13,007 nt of DNA from JBBQKP01 sp038326995 (GTDB taxonomy: Bacteria > Planctomycetota > Phycisphaerae > Tepidisphaerales > Tepidisphaeraceae). How positions within the stretch are numbered: the stretch's first letter is position 1; every line of letters starts with the position of its first letter. The DNA lies in contig JBBQKP010000087.1 of the NCBI GenBank assembly GCA_038326995.1, forward strand, positions 1 through 13,007. Reading direction: 5' to 3'. The notes beneath the pieces are model-generated. The model was not told where the DNA came from. It ran no database searches and saw only the letters and a program-made list of their open reading frames with translations. Below, piece after piece: positions 6,111-12,965 of this stretch. Made by a program: the position numbers and the translations under genes.

Positions 6111-8459
6111 CTACCGACTGATCTCACGATAAGTGGAAGCATCAGGCGTGAGATCGATACGAAGATTGATTCCATCGGGCAGAGCGCGGTTGGGGTTGTA
6201 GCGAATGAGCAATCTGCCGTGTCCACCTTCGGGCAGCGCGCCGGGGTTGGTGTCGCCGTCGCTCGGCCCGAAGTAGCCCAGGGTGGTGTTACCCGCACCG
6301 TCGCCGGTGACGATGATCGAGCCGTCGACGACGCTCGTGCCGCGGATGTCGATGTTGCCCGCGACGACGACGCCGTTGAGTGTGCTGGGCGACTGAAGTG
6401 GATTGGTGAATGAACCCATTTCGATGTTGGTCTGCGGTGCGACGATGGTGGCGGTCTGATCGACTTGATTGTCGAACAGCGTGCTGCCTGTGAACTCCCA
6501 GCTGTTGGCCCAGTGCGTGTAGGCGGTGGAGTAGTTGTTCGCCAGCGGGCCTTTGAAGGTGCAATTGTGAAAGCGGATGTTGTTGCCGTTGACCGAGCCC
6601 TGTGTGCTGGCGAGTGGGTTGGAGGCGGTGATGGTCGCGCCAACCAGGGCTGTGTCCCTGTTGATCGTGTTGTTGCCCGCGATTCGACGGTTGGCCCAGC
6701 TCATGCCATCGCTCTGGCTGGTCGTGACGGTTGAGCCGTTGCCGAGGGTGATATTGCGTTCGGTATCGATGAACGTGACGCCTTCGAAGATACAGTTTTC
6801 GAATAGCGCGTTAAGGCCCCTCGGGACGATCACGTTTCGCAAAGTCATGTTGCGATAGATCGGCCGCCTGAGTGTCGCCTGATAGCTGACCGAGCCGAAC
6901 GGGCTTCTCTCGATGACGGTTCCGCCGTTGGCGCGGGCGAGTGTGAGAGTCTGGTTGGCGATGAGCGTGGCATTGTGACTCGCGCTTCCACCGGCAGAGC
7001 CCGACCGAGCGCGGAAGTTCGTTGCGACTTGCTCGAAGTTTGCAGGCGAGAGGTCGAACATCTGATTGCTCGGCACGCCGAGTCGCACCGCAGTATCGAG
7101 CGGATTTTCAACTGCGATCGACCCGCCGATCATGTCGCCGACGAGGGTCTGACCCCTACCCGCGAGTTCATTGGTCCAGTCTTGTTGAGAGGTCGTCGCA
7201 AACAGAGAGCCGCGAACTTTTGCGTAGCCGTCGCGAGCGTCGATTCTGTCATCGCCAAAACCGGGGCGTTGCACGACGGTCTGACCTGATCCATCGACGA
7301 GTGCGGCACCCAGTTCGTCGATCATTTTGAAGAGATTCGCGTCGAGCGATTGATTGGTGCTGCTGTCGCGAAACTCGCTGGCGACGATGGCGCGATCGCC
7401 GTTGGTGTCGAACTGTTTGAGGAAGAGGTCGAAATCTTCGATCACGCCGTTGTTGTCGTAGTCGCTGAACGACGCCGAGATCGCGTCCTCGTACACCTTT
7501 GGATGGGTGAGCTTGCTGATGCGATTGTCGAAGCCGTTGTAGTTGGCGCGGAGGAAGGATTCGAATTGGCCGATCTTGTTCGAAAGCGAAGTGCCCAGGT
7601 GCTTGAAGTCGCCCAATACCAGAAGCGGCTCGCGCGGGTTGGTGCGGTCACTCGTCGTGCCGACAGGCCCTTCGACGATCGTGTTTCGCCCGAGCTGTAT
7701 GCGCGTCTTGCTGATGACGGCGTATCGAACTTTTTTCTCCAGATCGAAATCAATCACGATCGCGTGCAGGCTTTGCGTCGTCACATCAGTCGGCGATGTC
7801 GGCGTACCAACTCTGGGCGTACCGCAACCGCTAAAGCCCCACACCGTCACACGCAGACTCGTCTGATTCTTCGAAGCATCGTCGGCAGTCGGATATTGTT
7901 CGACGCGCACACTAAATCGCTGGTCGCCGTCGCCGATCGAAAGCGGACCCATCCACAGAAACGACGGCGTATCCGTGAATACTCTTGCGACGCCGTTCTC
8001 GACGAAGCCGGTGCTAAACGCCTGCGTGCCGCTGCCACGTATGAAGGCCGCGCCCGTGCGGTTGGAGAGCGCGTTGTATTGCAATTGAAGCTCGGCGGCG
8101 ATCAGGTCGAAGAGCCGATCCGCTTCTGGCGGATGGATTTGTCCCTTGTCCGAGAACGGCCGATTCATGGACTTGAATCGGTGAATGATCCATCTCATGC
8201 CCGTTTCCGCCGACGCCTGAGAACGATCGACGTGCCTTAGATTGTCGGACGACTCCGTGCCCATGGTCGTCATTGAAAACATCCCGACCGCAAGCGTCGC
8301 GACGATGACCAGAAACAACATCGCAAGAACCGACGTCATCCCGCGACGACGGACGGAATGATGAGCGATACCAGCGCACGTCATCGTCGAACGCATGAGC
8401 GGGATATCACTGGCGTCCGTGCGGTTTGAAGTCTGAAGTTGTGTCGTGTGTCGCATCAT
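6111..8459 (-). CDS. Very large PilX/GspK-like pilin-associated protein with calcium-loop motifs and a solenoid-like C-terminus
   Basis: This is probably an envelope-anchored minor pilus component. The 782-residue protein begins with about 40 residues ending SVRRRG, then a hydrophobic helix (MTSVLAMLFLVIVATLAVGM, 41-60) and SQASAETGMRW (80-90), the usual continuation of PilX/GspK N-termini. As in GspK/PilX, there is no glutamate at +5. Residues about 100-250 look like a beta-rich pilin body. Two calcium-loop sequences follow at 333-344 (D333, D335, N337, D344) and 351-362 (D351, N353, D355, E362), 18 residues apart. Residues about 535-725 contain repeated short strands (MTLRNVIV, CIFEGVTFID, IRFHNCTFKG, VVVAGNIDIRG, VVDGSIIVTG) suggesting a beta-helix or bactofilin-like solenoid. 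Known PilX and GspK proteins are far shorter (roughly 170-330). It lies 28 bases after the PilV-like gene. ATG at 8456 is an equally possible start. Confidence 0.82.
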   Translation of the reverse strand: MMRHTTQLQTSNRTDASDIPLMRSTMTCAGIAHHSVRRRGMTSVLAMLFLVIVATLAVGMFSMTTMGTESSDNLRHVDRSQASAETGMRWIIHRFKSMNRPFSDKGQIHPPEADRLFDLIAAELQLQYNALSNRTGAAFIRGSGTQAFSTGFVENGVARVFTDTPSFLWMGPLSIGDGDQRFSVRVEQYPTADDASKNQTSLRVTVWGFSGCGTPRVGTPTSPTDVTTQSLHAIVIDFDLEKKVRYAVISKTRIQLGRNTIVEGPVGTTSDRTNPREPLLVLGDFKHLGTSLSNKIGQFESFLRANYNGFDNRISKLTHPKVYEDAISASFSDYDNNGVIEDFDLFLKQFDTNGDRAIVASEFRDSSTNQSLDANLFKMIDELGAALVDGSGQTVVQRPGFGDDRIDARDGYAKVRGSLFATTSQQDWTNELAGRGQTLVGDMIGGSIAVENPLDTAVRLGVPSNQMFDLSPANFEQVATNFRARSGSAGGSASHNATLIANQTLTLARANGGTVIERSPFGSVSYQATLRRPIYRNMTLRNVIVPRGLNALFENCIFEGVTFIDTERNITLGNGSTVTTSQSDGMSWANRRIAGNNTINRDTALVGATITASNPLASTQGSVNGNNIRFHNCTFKGPLANNYSTAYTHWANSWEFTGSTLFDNQVDQTATIVAPQTNIEMGSFTNPLQSPSTLNGVVVAGNIDIRGTSVVDGSIIVTGDGAGNTTLGYFGPSDGDTNPGALPEGGHGRLLIRYNPNRALPDGINLRIDLTPDASTYREISR

Positions 8460-8487
8460 GGCCGATCTCGTTAGTTGATTCTGCGGC

Positions 8488-9033
8488 TTATTCGAACCGG
8501 CAAAACGTCACCGTGTGGACTGTTTGCCATTGATTCAGTTCGGTCAGTTTCTGCACCGTGACGGTTACGCGCAGCGCCCTGAACGGGCCGACCGTCAGGA
8601 CGGTGTTGAGGTTGTTCGGGTTGACAGGCTCAACGCGAATCGTCTGCCTGAAGCTAGAAAAATCCGTGAGCGACACGCGGCTCGAATCGACCGGCGGAGA
8701 GAAGGTCGTCTGCGCGTTTCCCGGGCCCGTCGTGCGGAAGTCGTCCAAGTCGTCGATCGAAGTCGTCGTCGTTTCACTGCTTTCTCGGCCGAAGGTGAGC
8801 GAGCCGCTTTGCGGATCGTTGAAGGCGAGCGTCTCAGTCATTTCCCGCACGTGATCTGCGAGCATCGCCCCGGCCGTCATCGCGTCAGCTGCGCGGAGCT
8901 GCCTGGTCGTCGTGCCGAAGAGTTCCAGCATTGCCACGAACCCCACGCCGAGGATGACCGTCGTCACCGACGCTTCGATGAGCGTGAAACCCCGTGCGAT
9001 TTTGCTGAAATGACGACGCATCTGTTCTGACAT
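8488..9033 (-). CDS. Prepilin-type minor pilin, PilV/GspI-like
   Basis: This first gene of the three-pilin operon encodes 181 residues. It has a short basic leader ending KIARG, a textbook prepilin site G15/F16 and FTLIEASVTTVILGVGFVAMLEL (16-38), with glutamate at +5 (E20). TVILGVGFVAMLELF followed by a run of AD.MTAGAMLADH resembles PilV/GspI pilins. The remainder is beta-rich and ends CRFE. The start is uncertain: ATG at 9033 gives a leader of normal length, ATG at 9021 would shorten it by four residues, and an in-frame TTG at 9057 would lengthen it. None has a clear Shine-Dalgarno sequence. It is divergent from surE. Its role is inferred as an initiating or tip subunit together with the two genes downstream. 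Confidence 0.85.
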   Translation of the reverse strand: MSEQMRRHFSKIARGFTLIEASVTTVILGVGFVAMLELFGTTTRQLRAADAMTAGAMLADHVREMTETLAFNDPQSGSLTFGRESSETTTTSIDDLDDFRTTGPGNAQTTFSPPVDSSRVSLTDFSSFRQTIRVEPVNPNNLNTVLTVGPFRALRVTVTVQKLTELNQWQTVHTVTFCRFE

Positions 9034-9161
9034 CCAATTCGATGCGGGCCTATGCAAGCAGACGCGGCGGAATCAATCCATGCGTCTGATAATCCGTCGA
9101 ATCGAGCCGCATCCGCATGCGAGTCATTGCCGCTGGTGACGACGGCGGATATCACGCAATC
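9034..9161. other. Divergent intergenic region between the pilin operon and surE
   Basis: These 128 bases must hold the promoters of both units. The clearest structure is a perfect 7-base inverted repeat, CAGACGC (9059-9065) and GCGTCTG (9082-9088), with 16 bases between the arms. It could be a hairpin or an operator. GATAAT at 9088-9093 on the plus strand looks like a -10 box but lacks a recognisable -35 at the right spacing. The surE frame remains open upstream to 9117, but those residues do not resemble SurE. Confidence 0.45.
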
Positions 9162-9926
9162 ATGATTCTTCTCACCAACGACGACGGTATTCGCGCCCCG
9201 GGCATCGTCGCCATGTATCGAGCGCTGGCGGCGAAGAATGTCGTCGAAGTCGTCGCACCCGAAACCGTTCAAAGCGCCACCGGCCACGGCATCACGCTGT
9301 CGGGCCCGCTCATCACGCACCGCGTCGATGTCGAGAACGCCTTCATCGGAACAAGCGTCGAAGGACGACCGGCCGACTGTGTGAAACTCGCCATCGCGCA
9401 GCTCGTCAAAGAACGGCCCGAGTATGTGGTAAGCGGCATCAACAGCGGCGCCAACGTCGGAATCAACGTCATTTATTCGGGCACCGTCGCCGCCGCGATT
9501 GAAGCGGGGTTTCTGGGCGTACAAAGCTTTGCCGTCTCGCTCCTGCTCTCAAAAAATGTTGAGCCCGACTACGCCGCCGCCGCACAAGTCGCCATCCAGA
9601 CCATCGACCACATTCGCACGCTCATCGGAGACGAACCGCGCGTGATCAGCATCAACATCCCGTCACTTCGGCCCGGCGAGAAGCCCCTGGGCACGCGCGT
9701 CGTCAAGCAGAGCGTCGCGCCTTGGGTCGATGCGTACGAGAAGCGAACCGACCCGCGCGGCAAGACTTACTTCTGGAACGCATCTGTGTTCAAACTCGCT
9801 GCGACCGAAGTAGATTCAGACGTCGCGGCGTTGCGCGACGGCTATGTGACTGTCACACCTCTCCAGTTCGACATGACCGATCAGGCCCGGCTTCAGTCGC
9901 TCGCACAGCGGATGGAGGGGCGTTGA
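9162..9926 (+). CDS. surE: 5'/3'-nucleotidase SurE
   Basis: SurE is a cytoplasmic metal-dependent phosphatase that removes phosphate from 5'- and 3'-nucleoside monophosphates and can act on polyphosphate; it is linked to stationary-phase survival. The 254-residue protein begins with the diagnostic MILLTNDDGI, giving metal ligands D7 and D8. S38 lies in APETVQSATGHGIT, and N94 in VSGINSGANVG is the fourth expected ligand. IYSGTVAAAIEAGF (104-117) is the conserved helix that follows. Length matches the family (about 250). The start at 9162 is chosen because homologues begin with this strand; the 15 codons upstream are unlike SurE. The stop overlaps the TTG start of the next gene (TTGA), so translation of the two is probably coupled. 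Confidence 0.96.
   Translation: MILLTNDDGIRAPGIVAMYRALAAKNVVEVVAPETVQSATGHGITLSGPLITHRVDVENAFIGTSVEGRPADCVKLAIAQLVKERPEYVVSGINSGANVGINVIYSGTVAAAIEAGFLGVQSFAVSLLLSKNVEPDYAAAAQVAIQTIDHIRTLIGDEPRVISINIPSLRPGEKPLGTRVVKQSVAPWVDAYEKRTDPRGKTYFWNASVFKLAATEVDSDVAALRDGYVTVTPLQFDMTDQARLQSLAQRMEGR
9914..9918 (+). promoter_or_regulatory. Strong ribosome binding site that decides a TTG start
   Basis: GGAGG lies at the end of surE, four bases before TTG at 9923, whose last two bases lie in the surE TGA stop. No in-frame ATG occurs until residue 36 of the downstream protein, inside its first membrane hairpin. The site therefore supports initiation at TTG with translational coupling. Confidence 0.75.
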
Positions 9927-10606
9927 GCGAGAGCAGCAATGGCTTACGCAAGTTGCATGTCGCCGCGTTGATCAGTGGTGCCATCGCGGGCGTATCGCTT
10001 ATCGCGGGTGCGCTAGTGCTGCAGAACATGCTCGCGACCGCGTTATGGGCGATGGTGATACTCAGCCTCTTTGCGAATGATGCTTCTGCGCGAGCACAAC
10101 GAACTCAGTCCGTGAGCGTAATTCTCGTTGTCGTGATTTCGATGGGCGTGATGCTGGCGATGCGGGATTTATCGATCGGCGACGCGCTTCGTGTGTTGTT
10201 CGTTGTCATGACGTTCGGCCTTGCAGTCCTGGGCATCAGCCGCGTCGTGAGGCACGCGGGAATTGCGAGCGTGATCGCGATTCTCTGGCTCACCTGGCCG
10301 ATGTGGACGGCGAGGATTATCGTCGGAATGGAATGGGAGCTGGTCGTCGATCGAATGGTGTCAATTTCCTCGCCCTTTGTTTTGAACATGCTGATCGAGC
10401 CGGGCGATGTGCTCACGCACCGCCCGCTGGCGTATCGATATCTCACGCTGGGTCAGGATACGAGCTATGCGATGCCCACGACGATCGCATGGTGCATCGC
10501 GTTTCAGTTGCTGGTCGCGTCGCCGGTGATTGTGGAGTTGGTGTGGGGCGTAATCAGGGGCGCGATGACGGCACGTGCGAAACCCGGCATCATCGGCCCG
10601 ATGTGA
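9923..10606 (+). CDS. Unrecognised six-helix membrane protein coupled to surE
   Basis: I do not recognise this family. The 227-residue protein has hydrophobic segments near 12-34, 37-52, 63-80, 88-107, 112-135 and 186-212, so six membrane helices are likely. Between the fifth and sixth lies a polar loop of about 50 residues with distinctive runs (RMVSISSPFVLNMLIEPGD, 144-162; HRPLAYRYLTLGQDTSY, 166-182) that look conserved rather than filler. The start is TTG at 9923, overlapping the surE stop as TTGA and preceded by GGAGG. The arrangement suggests co-translation and perhaps a shared job, but no catalytic motif is visible. The last 103 bases overlap, antisense, the end of the lipoprotein-hydrolase gene. 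The coding assignment is good; the function is unknown. Confidence 0.78.
   Translation: MSESSNGLRKLHVAALISGAIAGVSLIAGALVLQNMLATALWAMVILSLFANDASARAQRTQSVSVILVVVISMGVMLAMRDLSIGDALRVLFVVMTFGLAVLGISRVVRHAGIASVIAILWLTWPMWTARIIVGMEWELVVDRMVSISSPFVLNMLIEPGDVLTHRPLAYRYLTLGQDTSYAMPTTIAWCIAFQLLVASPVIVELVWGVIRGAMTARAKPGIIGPM
10504..10606. other. 103-base antisense overlap of two convergent genes
   Basis: The plus-strand surE-coupled membrane protein ends at 10606 and the minus-strand hydrolase ends at 10504, so 103 bases encode both proteins. The overlap encodes the sixth membrane helix and tail of one, and everything after the catalytic His (about residues 239-270) of the other. Both reading frames look genuine: a 27-residue hydrophobic helix on one strand and the expected GPMMPGFARAVIAPL helix on the other. 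Confidence 0.7.
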
Positions 10607-11316
10607 TCGCCGTCGTTGTTGAAGGCCATCCAGCTTTTGTCGTATTTCAATTCGTCGAGATTCGGGTACGCCCGAGTAAAACCGACACGCCCGGCCGCAT
10701 CGCTTTGAACGCGGTCAATTGTTCCCAGCAACCTCGTTCCCGTGCCCAGCACGATCGAATCGAGCTCGCTGCTGAAGACGTACGCCCTGGCGACGCGGCC
10801 CAGCGCGCTCGTCAAGTCATACCCCGGCGAGAGTGCGGGAGCGAGCATTACCCACGTCGAGATTCGCACATTCGGCGGCATCGCCTCCAGTGCCCAGGCT
10901 GTCACACCCGCGCCGCCCGAGTGACACAAAAGCACAAGTCGATCGTTCGGGTTCGCGCTCGCGTACTCCTGCAACTCGCTCGCCAGCAATAGCGCCTGCT
11001 GCCTTGCGCGCGGGTAGTTCAATAGTGAATTGAGACCGGCGTTCGCGCCCGACCAGTTCGTGATGCGCGTCGTCGTCGTGATGGATGTTGACTGTGTTTG
11101 TATCGCGTCGGCAAGCGCCACGAGAAAGCGATCGTCGAGCGGCCGCTGACCGGAAATTCCCGGCACGTACCACAGCACCAATCGCGACTCGACTTTCGCT
11201 AAGGTCTCGACATTCTCAGTCGACAAAGTTGGTCGCGTCGTTGTAAAAGTTGTCGGCCTGCTCGCGCAACTGATGTGCGCGAGCGTGACGGCGATGATGA
11301 ATAAGAAGCGGCGCAT
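10504..11316 (-). CDS. Lipoprotein-like alpha/beta hydrolase
   Basis: This is a predicted exported alpha/beta-hydrolase-fold protein of 270 residues; the substrate is unknown. It opens with a basic, hydrophobic signal (MRRFLFIIAVTLAHIS) followed by C17. The lipobox is weak because His occupies -3, so lipid anchoring is only possible. LVLWYVPGISG (46-56) matches the first strand and oxyanion region. LVLLCHSGGAG (127-137) is the nucleophile elbow with S133; the first elbow position is Cys where Gly is usual. SELDSIV (183-189, D186) and GDHIGPMMP (236-244, H238) supply the expected acid and base. The ATG at 11316 shares its A with the TGA stop of deoC (TGATG) and has AGGAAG six bases before it, so it is translationally coupled to deoC. 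The 3' end overlaps the convergent membrane-protein gene. Confidence 0.84.
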   Translation of the reverse strand: MRRFLFIIAVTLAHISCASRPTTFTTTRPTLSTENVETLAKVESRLVLWYVPGISGQRPLDDRFLVALADAIQTQSTSITTTTRITNWSGANAGLNSLLNYPRARQQALLLASELQEYASANPNDRLVLLCHSGGAGVTAWALEAMPPNVRISTWVMLAPALSPGYDLTSALGRVARAYVFSSELDSIVLGTGTRLLGTIDRVQSDAAGRVGFTRAYPNLDELKYDKSWMAFNNDGDHIGPMMPGFARAVIAPLITPHTNSTITGDATSN

Positions 11317-12113
11317 CAATAACTTCCTGTTGGTTTTTCTGCTCCGCTAGCCGCCATTGCATTGCCCGCCACTTCATTGCCCACCAGTTCGCTCATGATG
11401 GAAACGCCTGCAGACAGCCCCAGGCGGTCGGCACCGGCGTCGAGCATCGCCCGCGCGGCAGCGAGATCACGAATGCCGCCCGATGCTTTCACGCGAAGCC
11501 CGCCGGCGTATTGCTTCATCCAGCCGACGACTTGCGTACTGGCACCGCCGGCAGGGTGATAGCCCGTCGAGGTCTTGATGAAATCGCAGCCGCTCTCGCG
11601 CACGGCCCTGCACGCGTCTTCGATTACGCCCTCGCCGTCGGTTCGATTCGCAACCAGCAGAGCGCTTTCGACGATCACTTTGATGACGATCGAACTGTCC
11701 GCAGCCCGTGCGGCGCGAACGATTTCAAGAAGCTCGGTCTTGGTCGCCTGCACATCGCGGCGAAGCAGGAAGGGAAGAAACGCGACGACGTCAATCTCGC
11801 GTGCGCCGTCCTTCACTGCCGCCGTCGCTTCGATTGCTTTGATGATGCTCTTGTTCGCACCTTGTGGAAAGCCAATCACGACGCAGGGCAAAACGCCCGT
11901 GCCTTGCAGCGCCTGTGCGATGTGCTTCGTGTGAACAGGCTGAACGCAGACGGAGGCGAACTGATGTGTCTTTGCCTGGGCGATGATGCGGTCGATCTCT
12001 TCGAGCGTGGCCTCGGGCTTGAGCAGCGTGTGGTCGATTTTCCGGGCGAGCTGTGCTGCGTTGAATTCTGTATTTGGTGGTGCCGATGTTGGTGTTGGTA
12101 ATGGTGCGTTCAT
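11316..12113 (-). CDS. deoC: Deoxyribose-phosphate aldolase DeoC
   Basis: DeoC cleaves 2-deoxy-D-ribose 5-phosphate to glyceraldehyde 3-phosphate and acetaldehyde, the last step of deoxynucleoside breakdown, in the cytoplasm. The 265 residues show KIDHTLLKPEAT (25-36), VVIGFPQGA (78-86), REIDVV with catalytic D108, IKVIVESALL (144-153), FIKTSTGY with Schiff-base K180, and VKASGGIRD with proton-relay K209, followed by the phosphate-binding GADRLGLSAG (227-236). The first ~20 residues are a Pro/Thr/Ala-rich extension. After D108 the sequence runs AFLPFLLRRD, unlike the INIGALKSG or FPYRAL of well-known enzymes. No Shine-Dalgarno sequence precedes the ATG. It begins 20 bases after the metallo-hydrolase gene and overlaps the lipoprotein gene (TGATG), so it is the middle gene of a three-gene operon. 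Confidence 0.95.
   Translation of the reverse strand: MNAPLPTPTSAPPNTEFNAAQLARKIDHTLLKPEATLEEIDRIIAQAKTHQFASVCVQPVHTKHIAQALQGTGVLPCVVIGFPQGANKSIIKAIEATAAVKDGAREIDVVAFLPFLLRRDVQATKTELLEIVRAARAADSSIVIKVIVESALLVANRTDGEGVIEDACRAVRESGCDFIKTSTGYHPAGGASTQVVGWMKQYAGGLRVKASGGIRDLAAARAMLDAGADRLGLSAGVSIMSELVGNEVAGNAMAASGAEKPTGSY
11323..11328 (-). promoter_or_regulatory. Ribosome binding site inside the end of deoC
   Basis: AGGAAG on the minus strand lies six bases before the ATG at 11316. It supports that start over the in-frame TTG at 11319. The start overlaps the deoC stop by one base, so translation is probably coupled. Confidence 0.7.
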
Positions 12114-12133
12114 GACGAAAGACTATACCGCGA

Positions 12134-12955
12134 TCACTTGAGAATCGTCATACGCTCGCCGAGCTGAAGCACGCGAGACCGCACGCCCAGCTCGTCGCAT
12201 CGCGCTTCAAACGGCTGCGGCGGGGCGGTGTTGAAATCGAACATGTCGTAGTGACACGGTAGGGAAACTGGCGCATGAATGTCAGCGCAAAGCTCGGCGG
12301 CTTCGACCGTGTTCATGTTGCCGAGAAGCCCATTAATCGGAACGAAAACAACATCCACGTCGTGCGGCCTGACTTGATCCGCGAGCCCCGGATACGCGAT
12401 CGTGTCGCCCGAGTGATAAACCGAAAAACGGCCGACGCGAATGATGTAGCCGAGAAAGAGAGGATTGCCTTGAACGTCATGATCGGGCGCGCCGTGTACG
12501 CTGAGGACTGCCGTGATGGTGATCTCGTTATCAAGTTCGACCGACTCGCCGTCGCTCAGCAGAACGTCAGCGGGGCGGCCGAGTCGATCGATGATGATTT
12601 CCTGAATCGATCGCGGGCCGACGAAAGTCAGGTGCGGATTGTTGGAGATAATGGGCGCGAGTGTTTCGGCGTCGAGGTGATCGGTGTGAACATGGCTGCA
12701 TGTCACGAGTGTGATGCCGGTCAGTCTTGCCGGGTCAACGACGCGGCGGCTGATGCGAACGTGAGGCCGTTGTGTGAGCGCGTATTTTTTCGTGAGAGAC
12801 TCGGAGAGATATGGGTCGATGAGAATTCGCTGTTGATCGATCTGCAAAAGGTATCCGGATTGGCCGAGCCACCAGATATCAAGACGAGCTGCGGAGCGCG
12901 GCTGCGATTCGACGTCGGCGAGAAAAGTGTCGTCTGAAAGTAGCGGCTCGATCAT
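12134..12955 (-). CDS. UlaG-like metallo-beta-lactamase-fold metal-dependent hydrolase
   Basis: This is a zinc- or manganese-type hydrolase of the broad COG2220 group, which includes the L-ascorbate-6-phosphate lactonase UlaG; the true substrate is unknown. The 273-residue protein has the full metal site: SHVHTDHLD with H88, H90, D92 and H93, then H154 in SVHGAPDHD, D184 in YHSGDTIAYPG and H235 in LPCHYDMFD. WWLGQSGYLLQ (28-38) and LIDPYLSESLTKKYA (45-59) are typical of a subgroup often seen in planctomycetes and acidobacteria (from memory). UlaG itself is longer (about 350), so a lactonase name would be too specific. ATG at 12955 is preceded by GGAG with a six-base gap. It is the first gene of the operon with deoC, 20 bases upstream of it, and has no signal peptide. 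Confidence 0.9.
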   Translation of the reverse strand: MIEPLLSDDTFLADVESQPRSAARLDIWWLGQSGYLLQIDQQRILIDPYLSESLTKKYALTQRPHVRISRRVVDPARLTGITLVTCSHVHTDHLDAETLAPIISNNPHLTFVGPRSIQEIIIDRLGRPADVLLSDGESVELDNEITITAVLSVHGAPDHDVQGNPLFLGYIIRVGRFSVYHSGDTIAYPGLADQVRPHDVDVVFVPINGLLGNMNTVEAAELCADIHAPVSLPCHYDMFDFNTAPPQPFEARCDELGVRSRVLQLGERMTILK

Positions 12956-12961
12956 CAGCGT

Positions 12962-12965
12962 CTCC
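12962..12965 (-). promoter_or_regulatory. Ribosome binding site of the UlaG-like gene
   Basis: GGAG on the minus strand lies six bases before the ATG at 12955 and supports that start. Confidence 0.6.

Noticed and set aside
7350..8240. 296-residue plus-strand open frame opposite the PilX-like gene
   Set aside because: Its composition (long V/A/E/R/D runs without domain pattern) is typical of an antisense frame in GC-rich DNA, and the minus strand here encodes a coherent protein.
9722..9922. 67-residue upstream extension of the surE-coupled membrane protein
   Set aside because: It lies out of frame inside surE, is rich in R and C, and is not membrane-like. The TTG at 9923 with GGAGG is a far better start.
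11511..12101. 196-residue plus-strand open frame opposite deoC
   Set aside because: It is a mirror of deoC, whose conserved motifs are unmistakable. No family signature or ribosome binding site is seen.
12275..12937. 220-residue plus-strand open frame opposite the UlaG-like gene
   Set aside because: It is an antisense shadow of a gene with a complete metal site.
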